DNA of 64,000 bases, from positions 448,501 to 512,500 of the forward strand of contig CAWZYM010000212.1 of the NCBI GenBank assembly GCA_963966185.1, written 5' to 3'. This DNA comes from Rhabditoides inermis. Lineage: Eukaryota > Nematoda > Chromadorea > Rhabditida > Rhabditidae. The position numbers were made by a program, and so were the translations under genes. The notes beneath the pieces were generated by a model. The model was not told the origin of the DNA. It did not search any database and saw only the letters and a program-made list of their open reading frames with translations. Shown here in pieces: positions 35,126 to 47,071 of the stretch. Position 1 is the first letter of the stretch; each line of letters opens with the position of its first letter.

Positions 35126-35239
35126 GATGAGAGAGAGCTAGCCACTCACCGTACATGCGGCGACGCTGATAAGAGTTAGCAGTAATAGCATGAAAATGTT
35201 TAGAATCACAGTGATATCCGCGGCGGCGAGGGCCGCCAT
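34652..35239 (-). CDS. small single-pass membrane protein with Pro-rich and Lys/Glu-rich tail, unrecognised
   Basis: First exon encodes MAALAADITVILNIFMLLLL followed by TLISVAACT: a signal peptide or membrane anchor. After a GA-filled intron (35050-35150) comes SSKEKKKTPPPTPVAGAPAP, a Gly/Ala stretch, KWKIKKEKDDDQPK, then after a 40-bp intron with TACNGTA words a highly charged Lys/Glu segment and the tail NTYCPIQGMEPAKT before the stop at 34652-34654. A minus-strand AATAAA lies at 34626-34631. No family recognised. The hydrophobic N-terminus and charged tail suggest a type of endoplasmic reticulum or plasma membrane anchor with cytosolic tail, or a secreted charged peptide. Confidence 0.7.
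35059..35125. repeat. (GA)n microsatellite
   Basis: GA tract within the first intron of the small membrane protein gene; the coding strand reads CT and leads into the 3' splice site. Confidence 0.95.
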
Positions 35240-35713
35240 ACTGGAGGGACTAGAAAAGTGTAAAATGATCGCTTCTCGGCGGGGCGGGGCAGAGGCGGCG
35301 TGGAATCAACGCGTTCGCATGGCACGCCGACCCGACAGGTATTCTAATCACTAGATTCCAACAGTGCTTCATGCAGGTGTGCGCAGTCCAACCAAAGAAC
35401 GCGCACTGTATTGCAAAGGTCCCCCTTTACACGAAATTCCAATCAACACATGTTCAAAACAAATACATTTATCGTATGTACACACTCGTAAACTCTCATA
35501 TACACTCCATAGTAACTTCTTTGAGCCGCAACCGAAATACAACTAGTGACAAGGGGGAAAGAGGGACAAGTGAGAACTTGTACATAAAATCTGCAAAAGG
35601 TGCATAGACATCCCTGAGTGGGTGTGGGGATGGCAATGTGGGAAAGATGATTGTAGTCACGCTGTTGAGGCGGAGCTGGGTTACCGTACTCCTCGATGGA
35701 ATACCTGCACATC
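35240..35713. other. spacer between PNPLA8-like gene and the small membrane protein gene
   Basis: About 470 bp with the PNPLA8-like 3' UTR and the presumed promoter of the small membrane protein. No clear AATAAA and no gene seen. Confidence 0.5.
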
Positions 35714-38700
35714 CTACTCGGGCGAGTACATGCCGTGGCGGTCGCGAAGGCGGTTGATCGCGCGCTTCACCTTCTGCAGCTGACTCGGACGCTGGACAAG
35801 ACGGAATAATTTCTCTCTCAGTCTCTCTCTCTATCAGTCTTTCTCTCTCTCCCTCCCTCCATCTCTCCCTCTCACCTCTAGCAACCGCTTGGCGCACTGC
35901 TCAATCTTCCTCTTGTTGCGGCGCACATACAGCTTGGCGTCATGCGACATTTGCTCCAGCCTGGAAATGAGTACAGTAATCCTACTGAGAACAGTACTCC
36001 AATTGAGTGTACCAAAACCAACACAGTAACCCCAATGTACCGTACCTGTCGGGGTCGATCTCGTCGAGACCGTAGGGATAGGACATGTATGGGTTGAGGC
36101 GGAAGTACTGTCGCTCCGAGAGCAGGTCGTGGCTGTGCATGTGGACCGCCTGAAAACGGGTACTCTTACCATTACTGGACCTGCATTCTCTATTTCTCTC
36201 TGAAAGGGTCACCTCAATGAAACTTTCCCCTCAACTCCATAACCACTGGAAACATATTGCCACTAGGTGATACCGAGTAGTGAAAGCAACTCTATTGCAC
36301 ACGCTAAACGCTCCTCAACTTCACCAATACTGGAAACATATAGCCCCAAGGTGACTAGCTTACTCCATTGCGCATACTAAACGCTTCTCAACCTCACCAC
36401 CACATGAAACATATTACATATGGGAATATGGACACAAGGTGAATCAGAGTAATACTCGCAACTCGCTTGCGCAAAAGCTTCTCAACCTCAAGGCTCAACG
36501 TGATGCCAAGTGCCTCCCCCCATACCTCCGTGTCGGTGGCGCTGTCGATGATCTTGCTGATCTTGGCGCTGACGCCCGTGGCCATGGCGCTCTTCGCAGC
36601 GTCATCCACATCGTGCTCCTTGTGCGGCGTCTGCAGCTCCTGCACCTGAAAGGAACACGAATGGTGATATGTGATCGTGCAACAAAGACAAGAGAGATGA
36701 TGTTTGGTTGTTGAAAGGTACGCCAATGGCGATATTTGATCGTTAATAGTAACACTGTCCGAAATACTATTACATCTCTGCAGCTGAAAAAGACAGATGT
36801 TGTGTACAGCTATATATGGAAATGTTTCATTTAGAAAACCAAGACATTAGATATTCACTAGATACATTATTATGAAAACGAAGCGACAACGACATTGTCA
36901 ATTCAGAAGTTTCCGCAATATCACAAACTATTGAAACATAATCCACACAATGTGATGGTCACATATGAAAGAATGATATAATTAGTAAATGTAACACCGT
37001 CAAAGACAAACTATTACCAACACAGAACGCTACGCCAAATTAGAATGCCGTGAAACGTATACATAAGCGCGAAACTATACCAACACCCACGCATAACCTA
37101 TGACACACTACACATCAACTTATCGACGCACGCATCGCCCATCAGGTTCAAAACCGAAACACTACACATCAAATAACTGCAGTAAGTGATGGACTCACGC
37201 ATTCCCTTAGTACCAGACTAGTGTCTACTCACAACAACCAGTAATAACTGATCGACTCGCCCATCATGTCCAATGTCCAAAACCAAAACACTAGTGGTCA
37301 TTCCTAGAAAAAAGGAGTGACTGGCCGACTCACGCATCGCCCGTTGCCGACCGAGACGACGCAGTGTATGGTGTCGCGCGGCCAGAGCAGCCGCGCCTCG
37401 TGGATAGCGATGGCAGACGGGTTGTTCGCGATCACACCGCCGTCCTGCAAGTGGACAAGGAGATTCATGCATCCTCTCTCTCTCTCTCTCTCTCTCTTTC
37501 TCCATGAAATGCGATCACACCACCGTCCTGCAACGGGCAGTGGGTGGAGAGAGAGGGGGGGGGTAATCAGTGGACAGTAGACATACAACAGTCGACAGGC
37601 ACAGTAGAGTAGATCAGTAGACAGACAGTAGACATGTCTCTCTCCCCCTCTCTCTCTATCACTTCTTGAACACTACGTTTGGTCCATGCATCTGATCGGA
37701 AATAGTACAGGTTGAGGAGAAATAATATGTCCTTGTATGTCTTTCATTTCCATTCCCCTCTCTCACCTGTAGCAGCAGATTCCTCAGCGCCACTTCTTCA
37801 AAGTAGCCGGGCGCGGCGGCAGAGGCCTGGAGGGTACGGTACATATCCAAATTACAGTACCACTCTCCGTCTACAGTACCTGCACAGCCTGCCATAGGTA
37901 GTGATGGCTGGATCCTCGATAGTGCGAATCTCGTCCGGCCGGCGCAGAGTAGTTTCTGCAAGGTTTTCTTAGAGTTTTCGTAAATCAGTAACTTGAAATA
38001 TACGCAACACATCGTATTCAGTTAGAGGAGGTCACAACAAACGATATTTTCTTCACATAACCGAAACCACAATTTCTACGGAAGCAATGTAAATAGGACA
38101 ATTAAAAACTGCACCAATATTTTGGTTCTAAGTAATCATAAATAGGAACATGAAACTTGTTTGCCCTATCAATCACTACTGGTTTTGTGGAACCCACCTG
38201 AATATGTAGGGTGCGAGTACGGGCAGGTTGACGATCGATGCGACGATGGCCACGCGGGGCACGCCACGCGTGCGAGCAGAGTGAATGCACTCAAACTCGT
38301 CCCCGATGATCTACAAAAGAAGAATGAACGTCACATGTGATAAGTTCAGAGTGGAACTCGAACTCATCCCGATGAGAATGGGGAGAATTAATATGATGTG
38401 TGCTATGTTTCACACCCATACCAAATCATTTCCACCAGATTACACCGCAATAGATGGCCAGTTCGTTTCCAATTTCTTGATAAACACTCACACACATGTC
38501 TCACGAAAAAAAGACTACATTCTATACCAATTATATGTTGCACGAGTATGTAATGCTCATTTGATCTCAAATCCACCCCAATGGTGAGATCAGACCCGGA
38601 GATTGAACACTGAACTATGAGGTAACAACAAGTGACCAGGCGTGCACTCATCTCACATCACTAATCCACTTTTCCACACAACACAACTGTCTCGTTCGCC

Positions 38701-41158
38701 ACGCGTGTGTTCTCAGCCCGCACGCAGCCACACCACCCCGCCCCCTCACGCCCCGCCCCCGCACTCACCTCTCTGAGAATCGCCGTCCACTTCTTCGTGT
38801 TGTAGTACGAATGCGAGAGGAGCAGGCCCGACACACCGCTGATTTTCGATTGACTGGAATATTTTTTTTATAGAATAAATATGTTTCACAGTTTCACTGA
38901 ATTGTAAAAATCAAATGATACTTTGGCATGACAATTCGATGATTCTGATGAACATAAAAAAGGAAAATATGAATTTTACACCCCACGACGAATCTTTCAC
39001 GAACAACTGATACTAGACACACGACTCTCATGTACACTCTCAAACTACGTTTCAACTATTCACATAGCTCCAGTCAAAACAACTTGAATAATATCGTTCT
39101 TACAAGCCAACTCACAAATTAGGTAAATACTCCATACAGTCCAGATTACGCTTATCACATACAAATGCCAAACTGCTTCTACCACTCACATACTCGGCCC
39201 GATAACATTCTTCGAAAAAAAATTCCACACGATCAAATCGTCAACAAAGCCACTCGATAAAGAAAAAAACCCAAGCTGCACACAATCACCTAATCCAACT
39301 GTGACATACAACTGTGACAATCAATATCAATCTGCCATGAATGCATGACAAACTGTGACACCAACTTGAATAACTGCCGTGGCACGTCCCAGCGCTTCGA
39401 CACATTCATATGTTTCAACCACTCACATACTCGACTAATAACGTCCCACGTGAACAACCATCAACAAAGCCATTCAATATAGTGAATAGACAAACGGTGA
39501 CACCCACTTGAACAGCTGCCGGGAAACGTCCATGTAGATGCTCCTCGCCTCGCCGACGCTCATCTGCCGCGCGCCCAGCAGGGAGGCGATGATCGAGCCC
39601 GTCGACACGCCAGTGATGTGGTCAAACAGCTCGTAGATCTACAAGGAATTTCATTCCATGGCATTTCTTCTCATCAAAACACTATACTTAGACGTCAGAC
39701 AGACAGACGGACAGACAGCCGGACAGACAGACAGACGGAGAGAGAAAGAGAGAAGAGAGAGAGAGATGCCCACCTTCTTTCCGCTGGCCTTCTCGAGCGC
39801 CTCGAGCACCTCCAGTCCCATCATGCCGCGCGTGCCGCCGCCGTCGATCGACAGCAGGGAGATGCCCTGCAAGTGCGAGTAGTCAGAGACAATATGCAAA
39901 TTTGTATAGATTATGTGTGTGGATTTTGGTATCCTGGATAAAACTTTTGATTTGATTTGATGCAAATATAACACTGGGAACTAAATTGGTTCAATGCAAG
40001 CTAGAGAGATGTCCCAAAGCATTTCATAGGACAGCTATTCATAGATGCAAATAGCCCTAATACATCTCTTCTACGTCAGTATCAAAAAGTTTTTTTCCTG
40101 CAGGTGCAAGTATGAGTATTCAGGCATGATCAGAGTCAGTTATTATATGCAAATATAACGTTTATATGAATTGGTTCCATTCAAGGTAGAGAGACGTTCT
40201 GCAATATAATAGACTCGCACTTGGCTCAGGATTTCTCGTTGAAAACATTAGCGTGGATTTTGAACGTACAGTATACTGAACGAAATGCGCAGCCATTTTG
40301 TTTTGCCGTTCATAGCTCTACTCCACAGTTCCTTTCTCATGACCACGTGGCGTAGTGGTAACGCTCTCGCTTAGTAAGCAGTGGTCCGCGGGTTTGACCC
40401 TGGCTACCCACACAAAATTTTGTTAAATTGATAACATCATCCGACGTGATCGTTGTCTAACCACCCTAATGTCTCTCGTGAAAAGATGGTAACTCATTTG
40501 CGGGCCCACTATACAAGGTAGGACAGCTATATCCGTAGACAAAAACTTTCAAAAAGAAATGTACGTTTCACATATTCAGGTAGTATCAAGAACTTACCAA
40601 TAATATTAATGCCTGATGAGATGAGCTGAGCGGACAAAAACACTACCAATAAGTTTCACACAATCACCCAATCCATGATCCTGCTATACAATTTTCAATA
40701 ATGATCTGCCATGGTTCCACCTTATCTATAAAGTAGAGGTCAGACTCAACTTTTGCTGGCAAAAGACCCTCAGAAAGATCTCAGAACGCGCCCCACCCTC
40801 AGAAAGATTCTCAGAAAGTGACGTTTTGTATCATAAAGCGGTTTTGATACGTAATCGAGTCTGACCTCGCCTTTAAACCGCCACACACTACAACTCATAA
40901 GACACTCACAGCGGCCTTGGTCTCAGGCTGGTGTCCACAGAGGGCGAGACACATCCTCGCTTCCTCGGAGACGCGAGTGTCCGACGGGTGCGGGCACTGC
41001 TCCAATTCTAGCAGGCGGGAGATCAGGCGGGGCTCCTGCAAGCGAGAGAGAGAGAGAGTATGTGCATCCTTATCCGAGGATCGAGACGAGAGGGTGTATG
41101 AAGAGGGTGAGAGAGGCAGAGCGGGAAGAGAGAGAGGTGAGAGGTGAGAGGTGAGAGG

Positions 41159-41190
<32 letters not shown>

Positions 41191-41986
41191 CAACTTGAAC
41201 AGCGACGATCCTGGTAGGCGGGAAAGCAGACAGATGCGCGCTCAACTCCTGAAAGCGACATTTGAACAGCTGCGAAAAATACGCAACAACTAAGCTATAT
41301 GATTCACAAAATATGCGCTTATTCAATAGGCATCGCTTCTTAGATGTACAATCACACATTACGAACACCACACGAATACGAAACTGTATAGTGATTACGA
41401 CTGTGTCTCACCTGCAGTCTGAATATCTGGCTCTCGGTAGACGTGGCGGCGAGGAACTTCTTGACGAGGGCGCGCGTGCGACCCGTCACCTCCGAGCGAG
41501 ACGGACGCCGCACCAGCACCTTCTCCACCGGACTGCAACACAATCATTATAATTATACAAACTATTAAATTACAATTAACAACTATAATCAATGCCCACC
41601 TCATCTTGACCTGTTTCTCGACGGCCCTGACATGTGGCGGGGGCACTGGCGGGGCGGGGGTGCCCGTGAACGGCATCGACTTGGGCATCAGCGACGCGAA
41701 CACGCCAGCAAGGTAGCCGATCGTCGACTGCAACCGAGATTTGAATGCGTTATCCTTTCTCTCATTTAACATGCAGTACATGGCATTGATAGCATGTTTC
41801 TTCTATCCAAGAAGTCCGAAGTATGCAACTGATTATCAATTTCGCATACGGATACGGAAAGGGGCGACTAATTATTTGGTAATGGAATCCCCAGACACAT
41901 GTGATATTGTGATAAGGTGAGACCAGCATAGGCAACAAAAAAAAAATCCACCCCACGTGGTTACCGGGGCAAAAACCTGGTCGGTC

Positions 41987-42047
<61 letters not shown>

Positions 42048-42079
42048 TCTCATCTCACTCTCATCTCACTCTCTCTCTC

Positions 42080-42128
<49 letters not shown>

Positions 42129-42358
42129 TCTCTCTCTCTCTCCATCACACGTTTCGTCAAGGATAACACGCGCCACGTGAGAACAGAGAGAGAAAGTGGC
42201 TGACATGATATCAAAAAGTACACCAGCCTCCACACACAAAGAATCACTGAGTCGTCACACCACAATCACGCCACCAGCGAGTGAGTCACAACATGAACAT
42301 GACTAGGGAGGGAGGGAGGGAGGGAGAGAGAGAGAGCGCGGTGAGTGAGAGAGAGAGA

Positions 42359-42398
<40 letters not shown>

Positions 42399-42778
42399 GT
42401 GAATCTACCTGTTCGTTTCCGGGCGTCTGTCCGGGCTGCGTGCCGCCTCCCGATCCCTGCGTAGTCACAATGCGCTTCACCGCAGACAGCGACACAAACG
42501 AGCGCCTGCAACATATAGGTTCCAGAGTGGAATTAGATCTGATATAGTTCTTTTCATTCAATGTATGTTCTTTCCACCTCGATGATCCATGATAAAATAG
42601 GTTTCCAAGTGTACAATACCGTGGATGGTTTCCATACACTATAATGCAGCAATCACACTATTTTTATTAAAACTTTCCGTAAAACGCACCGTGCAGTGGC
42701 CATGTCGAGTGAGCGGGCGCGACGTGCGACGGACGCGGAGAGAGCAGCGCCGCCCCGGGACGACGCCACCAACGACAT
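35714..42778 (-). CDS. patatin-like calcium-independent phospholipase A2, PNPLA8 type
   Basis: Lipid hydrolase of the iPLA2-gamma group, in other animals in mitochondria and peroxisomes. The N-terminus [20 protein letters not shown] is Ser/Ala/Arg-rich like a mitochondrial presequence. The patatin domain shows the oxyanion loop in [20 protein letters not shown] (about 39776-39868), the nucleophile elbow GVSTG in [20 protein letters not shown] (about 39500-39640), the YNTKKW region near 38800, and the catalytic Asp in [20 protein letters not shown] (about 37360-37447). The C-terminal part includes [20 protein letters not shown] and ends [10 protein letters not shown] at the stop 35714-35716. 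The Ser-Asp dyad is intact, so activity is likely. The start ATG directly follows CTCTTCAGA, a likely trans-splice site. Introns are long and contain many local duplications and microsatellites. Confidence 0.88.
36205..36480. repeat. tandem intron repeats of 75-95 bp derived from an exon end
   Basis: Three intronic units share CTCAAC(T/C)TCACCA..., GAAACATAT..., GGTGA and TTGC(A/G)CA...AAACGCT. The fourth unit begins in the exon encoding EVEKLLRKR (about 36470-36500). Confidence 0.75.
39690..39740. repeat. (GACA)n microsatellite
   Basis: CAGACAGACAGACGGACAGA-type run followed by GA repeats, in the PNPLA8-like intron next to the GGGTRG exon. Confidence 0.9.
40341..40412 (+). pseudogene. degenerate tRNA-Thr(AGU)-like sequence
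   Basis: Reads like a tRNA: A box-like TGGCGTAGTGGTAACGC, anticodon loop TTAGTAA with AGT, and B box-like GGGTTTGACCC. The anticodon stem (CTCGC against GCAGT) and the acceptor stem (GACCACG against the 3' end) do not pair properly, so it is probably a tRNA pseudogene or the head of a tRNA-derived SINE, inside a PNPLA8-like intron. Confidence 0.5.
40728..40877. mobile_element. small inverted-repeat element (MITE-like) in PNPLA8-like intron
   Basis: Left end TAAAGTAGAGGTCAGACTCAA (40728-40748) and right end the inverse of TAAAGGCGAGGTCAGACTCGA (about 40855-40876): 21 bp with three mismatches. The interior has three CTCAGAAAG words and a small GTATCA...TGATAC hairpin. About 150 bp, non-coding. 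Confidence 0.7.
41990..42142. repeat. (CT)n microsatellite in PNPLA8-like intron
   Basis: About 150 bp of nearly pure CT with TCATCT and CACTCT interruptions; on the coding strand it is GA. Confidence 0.97.
42300..42396. repeat. (GGGA)n and (GA)n microsatellite
   Basis: GGGA repeats followed by GA repeats in the PNPLA8-like intron just downstream of the exon encoding [16 protein letters not shown]. Confidence 0.95.
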
Positions 42779-43101
42779 TCTGAAGAGGGTCAGATGACGT
42801 CACGGCATGAACCATTCAAATCGACTAACGGCGTCAACAATACTATTTTCAGCATAGTCACGAAGTAGAAGAGCAAAGCAATCGAAATGCGCTCTGCGGT
42901 GCACACTGTGCGCGATCACGAGATCGAAATACAGCAAAAACCAATGGACTGCGGGAGGGTCTGTGGCGTGATTCGACCGGCTGTTCGCAGCAGGAAACTG
43001 CAGGCTGCAGCCAGAAAAAAAGAAACATGACCGAGCTGAACCTGATGGAGACATCCTGTACCACTCTCAGACTACGTGATAGCGGATGCACCAATCAATG
43101 G

Positions 43102-43144
<43 letters not shown>

Positions 43145-43940
43145 AGCGGTCTAGTAACTAAAAACAGATCAACAACAACACACCTCAACATCTTACACCA
43201 CCGACTCACAGCGGACGCACAGTGTCAAGGATGTGGGCATGTGTCATTTCGCGCTATCAATTGATACGTGATTCGGTGAAATGAGAGATATCAATTTATT
43301 TTGAAATCGCGAAAAACAGTGATAAGAATGATACAATCAGGAAGCTGGAGGTGGTTTTGTAGTGGTTCACGCGGTCCCATTGGTATAATGTGGGTGGGGT
43401 TTGCACTGGTGCGATCAGCTGGCGAGAGGACGGGCGGACGCGAAAATATCACGCCATTCAGGCCGCTCGATGTCTGCGACAGACGACAGGCGGTGAGTGA
43501 GAGAGACGAGAGATCGCAGTGGGCGCGGAGGGCGCAGGGGTGGTGAGCGTGGTGAGAGTGCGTATAGCGGGCGGAGAGAGGAGGGGGAATGACCGGGTCA
43601 CGTGGCCGAAGCGACACGAACCACCCGAAACGTATGTGTGAGAGAGAACGCGTGAGCGACAAGCGTTCAAGCGGGCGAGTCGCCTCCGACAAAACACGGT
43701 CTCCGCCCACTTTGGCACCCTCCCAAAGTGGGCGGGGCCGTCTTTGGGAGCGGGCGAGTCGCCTCCGACTTGCCGCCGACAATCCTCCGATTTCGTATGA
43801 TTTGAAAGCGAAATGCGATTAATCGATCTTTCATCTGTGTTTTGTAATGTAAACAAGAACTGTACCGCTTTCAAGGCATCCACGTGACAACACGTATATG
43901 ATGACATTGTTACACGTAATCACTCAGGTTACTTCATGGT
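42779..43940. other. upstream region of PNPLA8-like gene with GA tract and hairpin
   Basis: Contains a (GA)n tract at 43106-43142, two exact 20-bp direct repeats of GCGGGCGAGTCGCCTCCGAC at 43671-43690 and 43750-43769, and between them a perfect 13-bp-arm hairpin (43703-43735). No gene recognised. Confidence 0.6.
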
Positions 43941-44690
43941 TTATGGGTCCGCCATGCAGATCAGGGCGGCGACGATGTGGGCGTAAGGAGGTAGCAGACA
44001 CGGCTGGTTGAGCAGTAGGTCGAACTTGCCGGCACAACGCGCACGCTTCTCCGGTGACGAATGACGCACCGTCAGAGAAGACGGACGACTTCTTGTTTTC
44101 AACAAACAGAGTGCTCAGCGGGCATCCCGCCTTACCATGCCTTCAAACTCCATGTCCCTCTTCATCGTGTAGCGCCCTCTTGGCTCGCATTGTCGGTTTG
44201 CGCGTCATGCGCTGGTACGATGCTGGTCATCTTTCCTCGTACTTCTGCATGCACGTCGATGAGGGTTGATGACGATCATGTTTACGTTGACGAAAGTGAA
44301 GATGACCATCAGTCATCCCGCGCACTGACCTAGAAGTACCCAGGCAAACAGACTACATGCCACGAGACTACGAGCACATCCATGCCACGACGTGGGCGTG
44401 AGCGCCGGCGCCGACAGCTTCTCCACATTAGTATATAGTAGTTATCAATTTCAAAATATCAGGGTATCACCCAGCCTTTGCTAGCATATTTTAACATATT
44501 TACAAGTGTAAATACATTTTGATGATTAAAAATATGCGCTCAGAAAAACGCAGTGAGAAATATCAATTTTTGCGATTTGAAATTCGCGCCAGTTTTTTGT
44601 CGGAGGCGACTCGGAGCGTACCCGCCCTTTTGTCGGCGGCGACTCGGAGGCGACTCGGCGCGAACCCGGTGGCGAGTCGCCCGGTTGTAT
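43671..44690. repeat. inverted-repeat-bounded segment (~1 kb)
   Basis: The left arm carries CGAGTCGCCTCCGACAAAA (43676-43694); the right arm carries its inverse complement TTTTGTCGGAGGCGACTCG at 44595-44613, followed by more GGCGACTCG copies up to 44690. The pattern resembles long complex ends of a mobile element. Confidence 0.6.
43941..44205 (-). pseudogene. possible 3' exons of an unrecognised gene
   Basis: On the minus strand a frame encoding YTMKRDMEFEGM ends at a strong donor (GTAAGG, about 44131), and a following frame encodes KRARCAGKFDLLLNQP then CLLPPYAHIVAALICMADP before TAA at 43941-43943; the two join in phase. Upstream frames are interrupted by stops. It lies inside the inverted-repeat segment, so it may be a captured or decayed gene fragment. 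No family recognised. Confidence 0.3.
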
Positions 44691-45112
44691 GTGAGGAGTG
44701 CAAGCACAAGGGGCATTGAGTCATAAAGATCTTGGAATAGAGGGAAAACACACGACCAATAACCAAAACACGCAATTGAATTTGAAAACATTGAACTGAG
44801 ATAAGACGGTTAAAAGTAGAAATATATCATACATCCTGCATTAGACAGATTTTTCAGACCCTGATCGAAATGTAAATACAACATAATCAACGAAAAACCC
44901 GAACAAAACATTAACAAACAATCGAACAAAAAAAACAACGCTTTGCTTAATTGTGCACAAATTTGCGTTTCTCACTAACACCGCATCGCGCACCACTTGG
45001 TGGAATCTAATGTTTTTTCACCACACAACTTCATACAAAAGTTTATTACTACATTTGTTATTATCGTTGCATACATTCATACATATTATGCCGTTCTCGT
45101 TGCCCAAACGCT
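44206..45112. other. spacer with right arm of inverted repeat
   Basis: Right arm of the inverted repeat at 44595-44690, then AT-rich DNA. The AATAAA of acid phosphatase copy A on the minus strand lies at 45042-45047. No further gene seen. Confidence 0.5.
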
Positions 45113-47018
45113 CTAATTGAGGGGACAAGACTGGCGTCCGCAAGCCGGCTCCCATTCCTTGATAGCCAGAGGCTGCATGGCAGTCACGAATGCGTCCAGC
45201 GGAATGAATCCGTCCTTACCCGCCAGACGGGCCATCTGCAAGACATAACTGTAGAACTCATGTACTGAATTCGCACAGCCTCAGAAGTCAGAAGGAACCT
45301 CGGACAGGGGGGCCGTACCTCCTTGGTGAGCTTGGCTCGGTAGATGACGTGTTGGTCGATGGGGTTAGGGTCGTGGTTGAGGAGACGGACGGCGGGCGTC
45401 GGCTTGTCGCGAAACTCGATGACGAACCCGGCCGACGTCGTCACCTCCTTCTTGTCCACTCCCATCAGCTTCATCAGAGCAAGCGTGACCTCGGTGTGCT
45501 GAATCAAGATGTTATCAAAACGGCTACGAAGCGGATAAAATCCCTCATCCTGATTTCAAATAAGAAACTAATACGAATTACGAATACGACATAAGCAGTG
45601 CATATCCGGCCGCTAGCGGATTTGCGAAATGATGGTTTTTGTGCAAGACGAACGATTCGCACTCACCGATGCGTATCCGATCATCTTCATTCCCTTTCCG
45701 TTCTTGGCGTCTTCGATAGCAGAAAGTACGTGGTGGAGCCAGTATCCGGCCATCATCTGACGACACGGAGCGTACTCCGCACACGCGATCTGGTGGTTCT
45801 CCGCTGAAACACACACCTCTCACCCTACCACCACTTCTGTTGTGATTCATTTTTATTTTCAACAGTGCATTCCTCAACTGTGCATTCATTAGCACGCCCG
45901 GAACTAGATTTTGGCGGGAAAATACGGCAGCGAGTACGGCAGCGGTGAGCAGCAGTCTGAGTCTCCGCCCCAGCCCCGTTAAGCTATTCGGACACAGGAA
46001 TCGTTATAAATAATTCGAAAACGGTTTGAAACCAAACAAATTTTCTAGTTTCGAAGTACTACTTTGTCCCTGTATTGCGACGTGCCAGTTTTTTTCCCGG
46101 GGTTCTTACGTTTGACGTTTCGCGCGAGCTCTGTTTCCAAAGTGTCAGAAAAGAAAGAAACTGACCAAACTCCATGACCTCCTTGAGGATGCGTTGCTTG
46201 TTGTAACCGGGAAGGGTGGGGTGGGCCAGCCACGAAGGAATAGAGGTCTTGTAGAGGTCCTGCAGAGGCAGATCTCTCTCCCTCTCTCTCTCTCCCCCCC
46301 TCTCTCTCTCTCTCTCTCACCATCTCAATGAGGTTATCGGCCAGATCGGCCGCATTGCTGATAGTCGGCTTCCATCCAGTGTGTTTGGAGATGTACTCCA
46401 GAAGGGCCTTCTTGTTCTGAAAAAAGAGGGATTAGAGAGAGGGTGACAGAGAGAGGGGGGGAGGGGGTGAGAGAGAAAGAGGGAAGAGGAGAGCACGCAC
46501 CGCAGTCAACTTGACCAGCTCAGGCAGTGTATCCTCGGAGATCGGCTTCCAAGCTGAACATATTTATTTTATAAACCAGTCGGAGTCGCGCCTACGGCGC
46601 TCCTCCTCCTGGTTATAGTGGGCGGGGCTTGAAAATAGTGCAAACCCGGCGCGTCTCACATGCTAGCTACGACCTGGGGTATTCAGAGAGCGCCGCATCA
46701 CCGTCACTTACAGACAGACTGACGGACAGGCCGTTTTCTATATAGAAGAACTATTTTGTAAAGAAATTGCAGATACCACGAATACAGCGTATAAAGAAGG
46801 TTACCGAGGAAAGAGTCACCCGCCAAAACATTAGCGCGCACGGGGGATTTTGGCGGGAAATTGCGGCAGCAGTCTGAGACTCCTCCTCCGTTCAGTGAGG
46901 CTATTCGCACAAAGGAATTGTAACAAATAATTCAAAAAACGAATTTTTCGAGCGCTCAAAAAAAATTATTGTTTTTTTTTCAGTTCCTCCGAGTTCTTTT
47001 TTGAAACGTAGAAGAAGA

Positions 47019-47071
<53 letters not shown>

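Noticed and set aside
34484..35179. 231-codon open frame on + overlapping the tRNA and the small membrane protein
   Set aside because: It is the antisense shadow of a gene with coherent exons on the minus strand and includes a GA microsatellite translated as RE repeats.
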